Shown here piece after piece: positions 16,863 to 24,945 of a stretch of 46,477 bases of DNA. Each line of letters begins with the position of its first letter. Positions within the stretch are counted from its first letter, which is position 1. Under the pieces are notes generated by a model. It was not told where the DNA came from and searched no databases. It saw nothing but the letters and a program-made list of their open reading frames with translations. Made by a program: the position numbers and the translations under genes. The DNA comes from Eubacterium sp. TM05-53 (GTDB taxonomy: Bacteria; Bacillota_I; Bacilli_A; Erysipelotrichales; Erysipelotrichaceae), in assembly GCF_003436425.1 (NCBI RefSeq), contig NZ_QSPK01000010.1, positions 350 through 46,826 of the forward strand. The letters are read 5' to 3'.

Positions 16863-19800
16863 CTACTTGATCTGAATTTCATCATCGTCATTCAGGTAAC
16901 TTAACAGTTTATTTTTTATATTCTGAACATAACGATTAATATCTTCTTTACTTGATAGATTAGCCTGGTTAAATACAACAGCACGTTGAACTTGACGAAC
17001 TTTCTTAGCTTTCACAGGTTTTACTGGTTGTACCGGTTCAACATGAATATCAGTAGTATTTAAGATACGATCCATCTTATTTATAATATTGTCTTTTAAA
17101 TCAGTAATTGTCTTATGCTTGGCATCTAAAGCTACTAAACTGTTTAAACGACTGATATCCTGCTTTCTCGAATCAAATTGATGGATTGCATTATTTAATT
17201 CTGCTTTTAATTTATCTTCATTGTCCGCTTTTAAATGCACTTCATTTAAACAAGAATCAATCAAATCCAATACTTCTTTTTTCTTGGCATCAACTACTTT
17301 ATTTCTTTCATCCTGGATAGTAGAAATACAATCATTCAATTCCGGAATACGATTATATTTAAAATTATTTGAAATCTTAGTGATATCATTGATTCTTTCA
17401 ATGGCATCTTTAATAGCTGGAATTTCGTATAAATAATCCTTTTCATAATCCATGACATCACGTTTTAAAGATAATGCATTATCGTAAAGTTTGATTTGTG
17501 ACTTATAGAAGTTATTTACATCTTGCATGTCATCTTTTGAATCTAACAGATCATCTTTTAAATCACAAATTGTATTGATCAATGCAATGTTGTCATTCTG
17601 AGCTAAAAGAACTTTATTAACATATTTTAAAGCTTCCTTGATTTCATGAGAACCCGGATGCATTACCATATTGTTCTTTTTGTCCATATCTTCAAGATTG
17701 AATCTTTCGGTATTGAATTCTTTTGTGATAAAGGCGACTAATCCATCTTCATCACTAGGAACATCCATAACCTCAAAATATTCTTTTAAAATATCTCGAA
17801 CGGTTTTCATCTTTTGAGCAGGAATCGTTTCACGAATAGAGACCTGTGTAAATCCTGTTTCTGATTTCTTGCGTAAGAAATCAACTAAACGATAATCATT
17901 CGGTTGAATCGTTTCTCCAGAATGTTTGATTGTGATTTTCTGAGTCTGAATCAATCTTGCGATAACAGACGCTATATCAATTTCTTTCCAACCATAAGGA
18001 ATATTCTGATAACGGGATTGAATATCTGCCATTGAAGTAGGCATTTTGGCAGCGGCCTGTTTTTCTAAGTATCTGTAAACTTCTTCCATAGCGCCTTTAT
18101 CCGGTTCCATTCCATCTAAGCTAACAGATGTACCGCTTAAGATATTTCGAATATCTGCATCTGTATTAACAGGTGTATCAATTAACGTAATACCAGAATA
18201 AGTATGTTCTACCAAAGTTTCTAACGCTTTATCTAGTACTGTCTTTGCAGAAGTACCAGGAATAGACATTATTTCACCATCGATATAGAATTTACCTTTG
18301 ATAATCGCATCGCTAATCTTATCTTTTGCTTCAGACAATAATCGACGTGCTTCTTTTTGTTTATTTGTGATAATTGTCTGAATGGATTCAGGCAACTGAT
18401 TGACATTCTTTTGTTTAATAAATTTATCAATCTTTAATGCATTTTCAATATCATTGAATACAGAATATTCATCCGATAATTTACAGATTGCCTCATATCC
18501 TTTTGAATCAGCAATCAACTTCAAATCACTGGCATCATCAAAAGCTTCGGTCACAAATCGAAGTTTCATTCCACCGGTTGTATTCCCATGATTTTGACTG
18601 TCTACTGTTTTATCGAAATCAAAGTCCAAATTATAATCATTCTTCGAATATTTATATTTCTTTGTTGTATAAATATCATCAAAAATCGTTTTACATACCT
18701 GACTAATTACAGCAGATGCATCGATATTCTGATTGCTGATTTCACGTGCGATATCCTGTTCTTCATCTGTTAAGAACTGGTAGATATCTCCATTACGTGC
18801 AATATAATTCTGTTTTTGAAGACGATTTAAAGATTCTTCTACTTGTTGTCTTAAAACAATCTTATCTACGGTAATAGAATCCGCCATTAAAATGGTCAGG
18901 TTTTCAATATTGGATTTAATATCATCAATATAACGAACTAAATAAAGTAACTTCAATAAATTTACATCCTCAACAGTTAATCCATCTCCATTATTGGCAG
19001 CTCTTTCTGCTCTTTCAATAACAGAACGTACAGAAGTATCCAAAAAGCTGTGCAATGTATCATAGAAGGCATACATTGGAACCAATGTTAATTCATTTTT
19101 ATCTTCAACATTCTGTGCAGATTCCTGGAATCCATTTAACATGGATCTTTCACCACTGGATTGATGTTTGCCAGCATGACCATGTTTACGAATTTCATTA
19201 AACACTTTTTGCATAATTGTAAACTGATAAGGCACAAACGGGAAAATACGAGCAAACTCATCTTCAGAAGTATAACCTTTCAAATCCTTTACATCTGTAT
19301 CAAAAGCATACAGATTATTTAATACATTCTCATTGTTTTCATAAACCCCATCTAAGACTTCATTCGCTTCCTCTGTTTTAGTCAGCAAACGCTTTTCAAT
19401 AACTTCACCAACAGATGAAGAAGTCAGACTTAAACGAATCGCAAAACGAGCCATGATACGTGAGAATTCATCCGTACGGACTTTGATCATTTCATCCAAT
19501 GCTTCTTGTCCAGTAGCTACGATCCAAACTTGACCACGACAAACAGAACCCAACTTTTCAATCAAAGATTGTAAGTTCAAAAGCATACTTGTATTTGTTC
19601 CAATATATTGTCCAGCCTCATCGATCATAAATAACAAGCGGAATCCTTTAGGTTTTGAGTCTACATACGCTTTAATTTCATCTACTAATTGACCGACAGA
19701 ATAATCTACAGGTGTTTTATCATTAAACCATAACGTAGCATCTTCCTCGCTCATTGCACCACATTCAACAACAGCTTGAATGACTGCTTTTTTAAAGAAA

Positions 19801-20396
19801 TTGTATGTACCTCTGGCTTCTTCCCATTCTTTACCACGAATTTTCTTAAAGCTTTCTTTGAAAGAATCCATCTTACCTTGGTTGGAAATATATTGTTCAA
19901 GTTTGGCAAGCCTTAAATCTTTTCCATAAAACCCTAAATGCTCATAAAAGACTTTGGCAAAGACTCTAAGTACAGCCGTATCATCTTTTTGTACAGATCC
20001 TTCTACGTCAATATTGAAAAGAATAGTTTCAGTTGGTACTTGCACACATTTTTGAACATTCATGAAAGACAATTGGTCATCAAATTTTTCTTCAAAATAA
20101 TCAACCGTTTTCTTGCCATCAATCTCTTTATTTTCAAGTAAGTAAGAAAGCATCTTTAAAAAGTGTGATTTACCACTTCCAAAGAATCCCGTAATCCATA
20201 CACCTACATTATCAGTAGGTGTATCAAATGATTCACTATATTCATTAAAGAACTTTGTAAAATGCTTCTTCAACTCTGTTGTTACAACATATTCTTTAAC
20301 TTCCTGTTTAACAACATCTTCTTTTTCCTGTTCTACCTGAACGACACCATTAATTGTACGATTGATGTCGTCTTTAAACATCTTCTTGATTTCCAT
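16863..20396 (-). CDS. brxC: BrxC, large P-loop ATPase of BREX
   Basis: An 1177-residue protein. Walker A is GFFGSGKSHF (70-79) and Walker B is LLFMIDEAGQYIG (about 255). Long helical regions in the C-terminal third (960-1120) suggest coiled coil. BrxC/PglY is the ATPase that assembles with BrxB and PglZ in BREX. The size is typical. Twelve to fifteen bases separate it from brxB upstream and pglX downstream, consistent with one operon. A GGGAGATC ribosome site precedes the ATG. Confidence 0.94.
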   Translation of the reverse strand: MEIKKMFKDDINRTINGVVQVEQEKEDVVKQEVKEYVVTTELKKHFTKFFNEYSESFDTPTDNVGVWITGFFGSGKSHFLKMLSYLLENKEIDGKKTVDYFEEKFDDQLSFMNVQKCVQVPTETILFNIDVEGSVQKDDTAVLRVFAKVFYEHLGFYGKDLRLAKLEQYISNQGKMDSFKESFKKIRGKEWEEARGTYNFFKKAVIQAVVECGAMSEEDATLWFNDKTPVDYSVGQLVDEIKAYVDSKPKGFRLLFMIDEAGQYIGTNTSMLLNLQSLIEKLGSVCRGQVWIVATGQEALDEMIKVRTDEFSRIMARFAIRLSLTSSSVGEVIEKRLLTKTEEANEVLDGVYENNENVLNNLYAFDTDVKDLKGYTSEDEFARIFPFVPYQFTIMQKVFNEIRKHGHAGKHQSSGERSMLNGFQESAQNVEDKNELTLVPMYAFYDTLHSFLDTSVRSVIERAERAANNGDGLTVEDVNLLKLLYLVRYIDDIKSNIENLTILMADSITVDKIVLRQQVEESLNRLQKQNYIARNGDIYQFLTDEEQDIAREISNQNIDASAVISQVCKTIFDDIYTTKKYKYSKNDYNLDFDFDKTVDSQNHGNTTGGMKLRFVTEAFDDASDLKLIADSKGYEAICKLSDEYSVFNDIENALKIDKFIKQKNVNQLPESIQTIITNKQKEARRLLSEAKDKISDAIIKGKFYIDGEIMSIPGTSAKTVLDKALETLVEHTYSGITLIDTPVNTDADIRNILSGTSVSLDGMEPDKGAMEEVYRYLEKQAAAKMPTSMADIQSRYQNIPYGWKEIDIASVIARLIQTQKITIKHSGETIQPNDYRLVDFLRKKSETGFTQVSIRETIPAQKMKTVRDILKEYFEVMDVPSDEDGLVAFITKEFNTERFNLEDMDKKNNMVMHPGSHEIKEALKYVNKVLLAQNDNIALINTICDLKDDLLDSKDDMQDVNNFYKSQIKLYDNALSLKRDVMDYEKDYLYEIPAIKDAIERINDITKISNNFKYNRIPELNDCISTIQDERNKVVDAKKKEVLDLIDSCLNEVHLKADNEDKLKAELNNAIHQFDSRKQDISRLNSLVALDAKHKTITDLKDNIINKMDRILNTTDIHVEPVQPVKPVKAKKVRQVQRAVVFNQANLSSKEDINRYVQNIKNKLLSYLNDDDEIQIK

Positions 20397-20410
20397 AACT
20401 TTGATCTCCC

Positions 20411-20965
20411 TTAAATCATGTTAAAAGCACGATAATATTCATTTGATTTTAATTGATTAAATAATTTAACATAGTGACCATCAAACGTTCCAGGATACAA
20501 AACAACAATTGGTTTGTCATTCATATCTTCCTGTAAAGCATTCAACAGGGCATGTACACGCATGAATGGAAATACTTTTCCAACCCCTGTAATCAGCAGT
20601 AAATCTTTATCACTAGAAAACTTATTGACAATTTTTTCAGAGAACACCTTAGCATCTATTGTGTTTGTAAGTTGTTCTTCTAAGAATTCTTTACCATCAT
20701 CTTGTTCCATTTCAGGAATGCCTTCTAGAATATCCATATCTTCACATATAGATAAGAATGTTTCATACAAATCAACAATCTGTACATTACATTTCAATTG
20801 CTCATTTTCCAATCTTTCCGCAAAACTACGAACAGCCATTTCATCTTTTGGACTGTAACAAAACATTCGAATGTTAACTTCATTACTTAAACCTTTTCCT
20901 TGAAGAAAGTCATCTTCTTGAATTGTCTTTTTTAAATGATCTAATCTTTCTGTAATATCTGACAT
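20411..20965 (-). CDS. brxB: BrxB (DUF1788), BREX component
   Basis: A 184-residue DUF1788 protein. LLLITGVGKVFPFMRVHALL and PIVVLYPGTFDGHYVKLF are the family's hallmark C-terminal segments. BrxB bridges other BREX proteins; no enzyme activity is established. ATG 20965 is chosen because AAGGAGG lies at the right distance before it. A longer frame from 20995 would begin inside brxA without a ribosome site. The brxA stop overlaps this ribosome site, so translation is coupled. Confidence 0.92.
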   Translation of the reverse strand: MSDITERLDHLKKTIQEDDFLQGKGLSNEVNIRMFCYSPKDEMAVRSFAERLENEQLKCNVQIVDLYETFLSICEDMDILEGIPEMEQDDGKEFLEEQLTNTIDAKVFSEKIVNKFSSDKDLLLITGVGKVFPFMRVHALLNALQEDMNDKPIVVLYPGTFDGHYVKLFNQLKSNEYYRAFNMI

Positions 20966-20975
20966 GATGACCTCC

Positions 20976-21575
20976 TTACATACATCCAAATGCAATCAAC
21001 GCTTCTTTATTGTTTGAATCTTCAATGGCTTCTTTAACTCTAAAATCTAGAAGTACTGGATTTAATACTTCTGATCTTGAATTATCCAAATATCCATTTT
21101 CAACTAAAGTCTTTTTTAAAACCTGTTTACACTTGCTGATTGTGGCATCACTCCAGGAAGCAACAGTGTCATTCTGTTCTTGTAATCTAGTAAAGAAAGA
21201 ATTCAAGTCCACTTTTGTAAAAGAAGTATCTTTCGTTCTGTACTTTTCACCAATTACAGTAATCATGAATTCATAAACCAATCTGTAATAATTCATCATC
21301 AAAAATAAGCAAGCCTGTTTGGCAGCATCGGCTGAATCATTGGCAACAATGTCGATCAATTCCTGACTATTTGTTTTATTAAAACGGTTTAAGCAAACTT
21401 GTGTAATATTTTTGATCATTCTTTCGGTTGGATATTGAAATAAATTATTCTCTGCAACTTCCTGAATGATCTGTTGATCTGATTTTCCTTCTTTTATAAG
21501 TCTAGCAACAATTCTCATTTCATGAAAAAGAAATTGTTCTCTTGTTATGGTTCTATATGATGTATTTATATCCAT
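20976..21575 (-). CDS. brxA: BrxA (DUF1819), BREX component
   Basis: A 199-residue DUF1819 protein beginning MDINTSYRTITREQFLFHEM, with the family's VARLIKEGKSDQQI and FLMMNYYRLVYEFM segments. BrxA is a small DNA-binding protein, the first core BREX gene. It starts five bases after the stop of the small regulator and its 3' end runs into the brxB ribosome site, so both junctions are tightly coupled. Confidence 0.92.
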   Translation of the reverse strand: MDINTSYRTITREQFLFHEMRIVARLIKEGKSDQQIIQEVAENNLFQYPTERMIKNITQVCLNRFNKTNSQELIDIVANDSADAAKQACLFLMMNYYRLVYEFMITVIGEKYRTKDTSFTKVDLNSFFTRLQEQNDTVASWSDATISKCKQVLKKTLVENGYLDNSRSEVLNPVLLDFRVKEAIEDSNNKEALIAFGCM

Positions 21576-21580
21576 TATAC

Positions 21581-21799
21581 TTATTCACCTCGTTCCTCTT
21601 TAGGAATGATTTCTACAACATCATCAAATGTACAATTAAAATAATCACAAATATCAATCAATTTATCCATAGAAATAGCTTGTCCTTTGGATAGTTTAGC
21701 TAATGTTCCAGAAGATAATCCTATTTTTTCAGCAAACTCTGTTTTTGTTAGATTCGCATCAATCAAAAGCTTAAATAAATTATTGTAGCTTACTTTCAT
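21581..21799 (-). CDS. Small Cro/CI-type HTH regulator (HTH_26) heading the BREX operon
   Basis: A 72-residue protein that is almost entirely a helix-turn-helix domain: TKTEFAEKIGLSSGTLAKLSKG, then KLIDICDYFNCTFDDVVEI, typical of HTH_26 Cro/CI proteins. It is first in the BREX transcript and directly downstream of the promoter at 21826-21854, so it probably autoregulates the operon. Known BREX operons often have a WYL-domain BrxR instead. It also occupies the place of the divergent regulator next to the sigma-like gene in Tn916-type elements, so it could be an ICE regulator captured by BREX or the reverse. Confidence 0.82.
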   Translation of the reverse strand: MKVSYNNLFKLLIDANLTKTEFAEKIGLSSGTLAKLSKGQAISMDKLIDICDYFNCTFDDVVEIIPKEERGE

Positions 21800-21825
21800 A
21801 TTGTTAACCTCGCATATACAAATTC

Positions 21826-21854
21826 ATTATACCTTTTCTAGTAATCAGTTTGAA
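21826..21854 (-). promoter_or_regulatory. Promoter of the BREX operon
   Basis: On the minus strand TTCAAA (21849-21854), a 17-base spacer and a perfect TATAAT (21826-21831) lie about 27 bases before the ATG of the regulator, with GAGG as the ribosome site. It is the only strong promoter seen before the defence genes. Confidence 0.75.
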
Positions 21855-21989
21855 GGAAATCTTCACTTTTTTAAAGATTTTTATCAAATGTTTTAAATTA
21901 TATTGATAGTTTATAAATATATAACCATTGCTGCAATACATATACAGTGTTCTAATAATGTTAATGGTAAAGAATCGAAGTCCTACTAA

Positions 21990-22011
21990 CTCTTTTCGTT
22001 TTTGAAAAGAG
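21990..22011. repeat. Perfect hairpin CTCTTTTC/GAAAAGAG
   Basis: Eight-base perfect arms with a six-base loop in the leader between the divergent BREX and sigma-like genes. It is the first of four stem-loops in this region. Confidence 0.5.
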
Positions 22012-22040
22012 AATAGATTTTTAGAATACAACGAATTGGT

Positions 22041-22078
22041 ACAGATCTCTGTTTCAGACAGTTGATCTGTTTTTTTTA
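22041..22078 (+). terminator. Attenuator-like terminator 1 upstream of the sigma-like gene
   Basis: Stem ACAGATC (22041-22047) / GATCTGT (22064-22070), followed by eight T. An inner TCTG/CAGA stem (22048-22058) offers an alternative fold. It lies on the plus strand before the sigma-like gene. Confidence 0.65.
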
Positions 22079-22086
22079 TCCCTTTC

Positions 22087-22108
22087 AAGGCTAAAAAATG
22101 CCTTTTTT
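22087..22108 (+). terminator. Attenuator-like terminator 2 upstream of the sigma-like gene
   Basis: Stem AAGGC/GCCTT with an A-rich loop and six T, nine bases after terminator 1. Two terminators in series before a coding start suggest control by read-through. Confidence 0.55.
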
Positions 22109-22120
22109 GTGGACTTTCAA

Positions 22121-22147
22121 GTGAAGGGGAAATTGTTTCTCCTTCAC
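22121..22147 (+). promoter_or_regulatory. 12-bp hairpin adjoining the ribosome site of the sigma-like gene
   Basis: GTGAAGGGGAAA pairs with TTTCTCCTTCAC (one G-T) around a TTG loop, ending just before AAAGGAGG. It could act as an mRNA stabiliser or translational control element. Confidence 0.6.
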
Positions 22148-22165
22148 AAAAGGAGGAATAATTAA

Positions 22166-22588
22166 ATGTATAACTATGGTTATGAAAAGAAAAAGTATTT
22201 AGCAGCAAAAGAAAAAGAAGAAAACTTACTACGATTATTAGGATTTCCTGAATGGAAGATACGATATCTTCGTGAACTAGATGATTTTGATTTCAATAAA
22301 AATCGCAGTTTTCACCGTAACGAATCACCAACTGAGGTGAAATTCTTTCTAAATGAACCTTCTGAAGATTATATAAGTGAATATACATGGGAAGATGTAC
22401 TGAATGGAGTTAATGATGCCGTTGTTTATAAGCATTTAAAAACGTGTGATCCTGTCATGCAGAAAATTATTGTAATGCTGAAAAACAAGTATTGTGTATG
22501 GGAAATTGCTGAAGATTTGCATATGACAAATAACGCAGTTTATAAAAGAATCGAAAAATTCTCAAAAAAATGTAAAAAGAGAGGCTAA
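22166..22588 (+). CDS. Sigma-70 region 4-like regulator of the mobile element
   Basis: A 140-residue protein. The last 50 residues carry an HTH resembling sigma region 4: VWEIAEDLHMTNNAVYKRIEKFSKK. The first part is charged and has no recognised domain. Small sigma-like proteins in this position (before xis and int) occur in Tn916-type conjugative elements, as the Orf7 counterpart, and promote expression of transfer/excision genes. The ribosome site AAAGGAGGAATAATTAA is strong. It is divergent from the BREX operon. The two upstream terminators imply tight control. Confidence 0.7.
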   Translation: MYNYGYEKKKYLAAKEKEENLLRLLGFPEWKIRYLRELDDFDFNKNRSFHRNESPTEVKFFLNEPSEDYISEYTWEDVLNGVNDAVVYKHLKTCDPVMQKIIVMLKNKYCVWEIAEDLHMTNNAVYKRIEKFSKKCKKRG

Positions 22589-22988
22589 TAATTCACGATT
22601 TCAAGGACTATCTAGTGAAGGGAGATATGTAATCTTCCTAGAAGCTCTTTGAAAACTCAATAACAACTATTAGATACAACACTTATATATTCGAGCTATT
22701 TCACTACTGCGCGATGATGTTTTTTTACGAGCGATGATACTTTAGATTGATAAACAATTTTGCTGATTGTGCCATGACAATATATAAGATAATGATACTT
22801 CTAGCGACAGGCTCAAGCGTAATCTGGGTTGGTGCGATGCCAATGAAAGATAATTAGCAACTATCTTGTCTAATAGGATTCCTTTGTTTTCGGGTAATCA
22901 GGTGATAAATAGAAAACACGATAAATATTTTATTTTTAAACATCAACCGGGATATACTCCCGGTTTTACATAAGAGGAGTGAATATGC
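22589..22988 (+). other. 400-base gap without a convincing gene; possible structured leader
   Basis: No long reading frame is present. It contains two GCGATGAT repeats (around 22711 and 22731), a 27-codon frame at 22774 lacking a ribosome site, and an 8-bp hairpin just before the MazF gene. It may be a long 5' leader or encode a small RNA of the mobile element. No antitoxin-like frame is visible here. Confidence 0.4.
22945..22967 (+). terminator. Hairpin with short U-tract before the mazF-like gene
   Basis: AACCGGGA (22945-22952) / TCCCGGTT (22958-22965) with a five-base loop and four T. It could be a weak terminator or attenuator. The ribosome site GAGGAG follows within ten bases. Confidence 0.55.
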
Positions 22989-23351
22989 ATGAAAGTTAAA
23001 AGAGGAGAAGTCTATTTAGCAGATTTAAGTGATGCATCTGGATCAGAACAAGGTAAAGTTCGACCAGTTGTGATTATTCAAAACAATCGTGGTAATAAAT
23101 ATAGTCCAACAACCATTGTTGCTTGTTTGTCTTCCAAAATCTATACAAAACATCATTTACCAACACACCATCTATTACCAGAAGGTATTGGATTGAAATA
23201 CAAATCTATGGTCATGTGTGAACAGATTCGTGTCATTGATAAAAGTCGTTTGTTAAAGAAAATAGCCACTATTGGTAGATTAGATATGATGGCGATTGAT
23301 CGAAAAATCAAAATCAGTCTAGATTTACGTTTACATAACCAAAAGAAATAG
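22989..23351 (+). CDS. MazF/PemK-type endoribonuclease toxin
   Basis: A 120-residue PemK/MazF-family protein. KRGEVYLADLSD...GSEQGKVRPVVIIQNN contains the family's GxExGxxRPxxIxQNN core with the catalytic Arg. TTIVACLSSKI and MCEQIRVIDKSRL are the typical later strands. MazF toxins cut mRNA at short motifs. No antitoxin frame precedes it within 400 bases, so it looks like an orphan or an element-maintenance factor whose antitoxin is elsewhere. ATG 22989 has GAGGAGTG upstream. A clear terminator follows. Confidence 0.88.
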   Translation: MKVKRGEVYLADLSDASGSEQGKVRPVVIIQNNRGNKYSPTTIVACLSSKIYTKHHLPTHHLLPEGIGLKYKSMVMCEQIRVIDKSRLLKKIATIGRLDMMAIDRKIKISLDLRLHNQKK

Positions 23352-23376
23352 TTTTGGTTATGTTCCCTTTCCTTAT

Positions 23377-23413
23377 GGAAGCAGTCCTTTCCCAGCTGCT
23401 TCCTTTTATTTTG
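23377..23413 (+). terminator. Terminator after the mazF-like gene
   Basis: Stem GGAAGCAG (23377-23384) / CTGCTTCC (23396-23403), followed by TTTTATTTT. It separates the toxin from the xis-int unit. Confidence 0.8.
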
Positions 23414-23463
23414 TAGGTGAGAATTTAAATTTCAAAAATTTTATAGTGAGGAGGAACAAAGAG

Positions 23464-23646
23464 ATGAAACCTGTTATATGCGAAAAGAAAACATATACCG
23501 TTGCTGAAATTATGGAAATACTTGGCATTGGAAGAACAGCAGCCTATGACTTAACAAGAAAAGGCTTATTTAAAGTGATTCGTGTTGGAAAATTACTTCG
23601 TATTAACAAGGAATCCTTTGATCAATGGTTTGACAGTCAACAATAA
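23464..23646 (+). CDS. xis: Excisionase-like MerR/HTH_17 DNA-binding protein
   Basis: A 60-residue winged HTH: YTVAEIMEILGIGRTAAYDL, then GLFKVIRVGKLLRINKESFDQW, the HTH_17 'helix-turn-helix, excisionase' pattern. Its place directly before the recombinases supports the role of recombination directionality factor. ATG 23464 is chosen because GAGGAGG lies upstream; a GTG at 23446 would start before that ribosome site. The next gene begins 14 bases after the stop, with AAAGGAGG. Confidence 0.82.
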   Translation: MKPVICEKKTYTVAEIMEILGIGRTAAYDLTRKGLFKVIRVGKLLRINKESFDQWFDSQQ

Positions 23647-23660
23647 AGGAGGAATGAGGG

Positions 23661-24944
23661 ATGGCTGTAATTTTAAAATTGGGAAAGAAATATCAAATCA
23701 CTTATGAAGTAGTCACATCTACAAAAGAAATAAAAATGATTAAGGAATTATTTGATAACTATGAAGATGCAGCTAAACGAAAAGAATTATTGGATGGTGA
23801 AACGTGTATGTATTCACCGGATAGTTTGTTTGTAGATATCATGAAAGACTGGTTAAATGATCCATACTTTGTTGACCACATTCATAAACATCGAGAAGCA
23901 TCTAAAAATTTTGATACGTATTTACAAAATTATCTTGGAACAACTCGTGTTTCTGAAATGAATGTGGATTATGCTCAAAGTTTAATTGAAAAAATATGTG
24001 CAACACCAAGTGTAAGATCCAAAAAAGGGTTATCTACTAAAACAGTTCGGTCATGTAAATTGTTATTATCAGAAACATGTGATCATGCGATTCAATTAGG
24101 AATTATGGATACGAATCCTTTTATAGGGATTCATATCTCAAATCCATCTACACATAAAAAGAAAAAGAAATCAGCAGATTGGACATATGAAACAATGCTT
24201 CAGATTTTTGATGGATGTAAAGAAGAAAAGTTATATGTCATCATGCAAATTATCTTTGCGACAGGCTTAAATGTTTTTGATGTTGTAGGACTTACTTGGT
24301 CTGATTTTTATAAAGGAAATGGTGGTGCTTATATTCGTTCAAATAAAAGTCTACGAAGATTGGCAAGATCTTCTGTTGATTTGATTCCTAAACAACAAAT
24401 TATTCAAGAATATTCAAATGAAGAGTCAACTCGAACAGTGAATGTGCATTATTATAAAGATAAACAAGAACTCATTCACATTCCAGAAGCTCTATATGAA
24501 TTATTGTCTCAATGGAAAAAGCGTTGTAATTCAATTTATCATTTTGATACAAATCCAGAATCACTCATGTTTACTACACATGGTATTGCCCCCTATGATG
24601 ATCGGCTCATGTTGAAACATATGCGACTAACCACAGATAAATTAAAACTACCTCGGCATACTTTAATGGGTTTAAAAGCATTCTCCAACAAAGTAGCCGT
24701 AGATGGAAGAAGTTATCGTGATATTTATTATTATGAACATAACAATATTTCTTTTGATTATAGTGGATTAACCGCAAAAGAAAAAGCTGTAAAAATAAAC
24801 AATGAATTTACAAAATCTATGAAAAAAGAATTGCCAGACAAAGACAAAAAAGATGCTGTGGATTTAGTGAAACAACTTAGTGAAGATAAAAATATTCGTA
24901 AAAAGTTATTGATGAAACTATTAGAAATTGAAAGTGGTGAATAA
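23661..24944 (+). CDS. Tyrosine-recombinase homologue lacking canonical catalytic residues
   Basis: A 427-residue protein with the fold signature of phage-type integrases: SAM-like core-binding domain (about 50-165), catalytic-domain start FATGLNVFDVVGLTWSDF and late region RHTLMGLKAFSNKVAV...DIYYYEHNN. The first catalytic Arg (normally GLR-x-x-E) is Asn in GLN, and the usual HxLRH box reads HTLMGLK with no Arg. Tyrosines occur near the C-terminal third, but the full R-K-H-R-H-Y set is absent. It ends one base before the ATG of the second recombinase, so the two are translated together. A structural partner or regulator of the active recombinase is inferred. Confidence 0.75.
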   Translation: MAVILKLGKKYQITYEVVTSTKEIKMIKELFDNYEDAAKRKELLDGETCMYSPDSLFVDIMKDWLNDPYFVDHIHKHREASKNFDTYLQNYLGTTRVSEMNVDYAQSLIEKICATPSVRSKKGLSTKTVRSCKLLLSETCDHAIQLGIMDTNPFIGIHISNPSTHKKKKKSADWTYETMLQIFDGCKEEKLYVIMQIIFATGLNVFDVVGLTWSDFYKGNGGAYIRSNKSLRRLARSSVDLIPKQQIIQEYSNEESTRTVNVHYYKDKQELIHIPEALYELLSQWKKRCNSIYHFDTNPESLMFTTHGIAPYDDRLMLKHMRLTTDKLKLPRHTLMGLKAFSNKVAVDGRSYRDIYYYEHNNISFDYSGLTAKEKAVKINNEFTKSMKKELPDKDKKDAVDLVKQLSEDKNIRKKLLMKLLEIESGE

Positions 24945-24945
24945 A

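Noticed and set aside
21804..22208. A 134-codon minus-strand frame upstream of the BREX regulator
   Set aside because: It covers the BREX promoter and the hairpin leader of the divergent sigma-like gene, has no ribosome site and an unnatural composition.
22774..22857. A 27-codon hydrophobic frame in the leader of the mazF-like gene
   Set aside because: No ribosome site precedes it and the length is within chance expectation, so it is not called as a gene or antitoxin.
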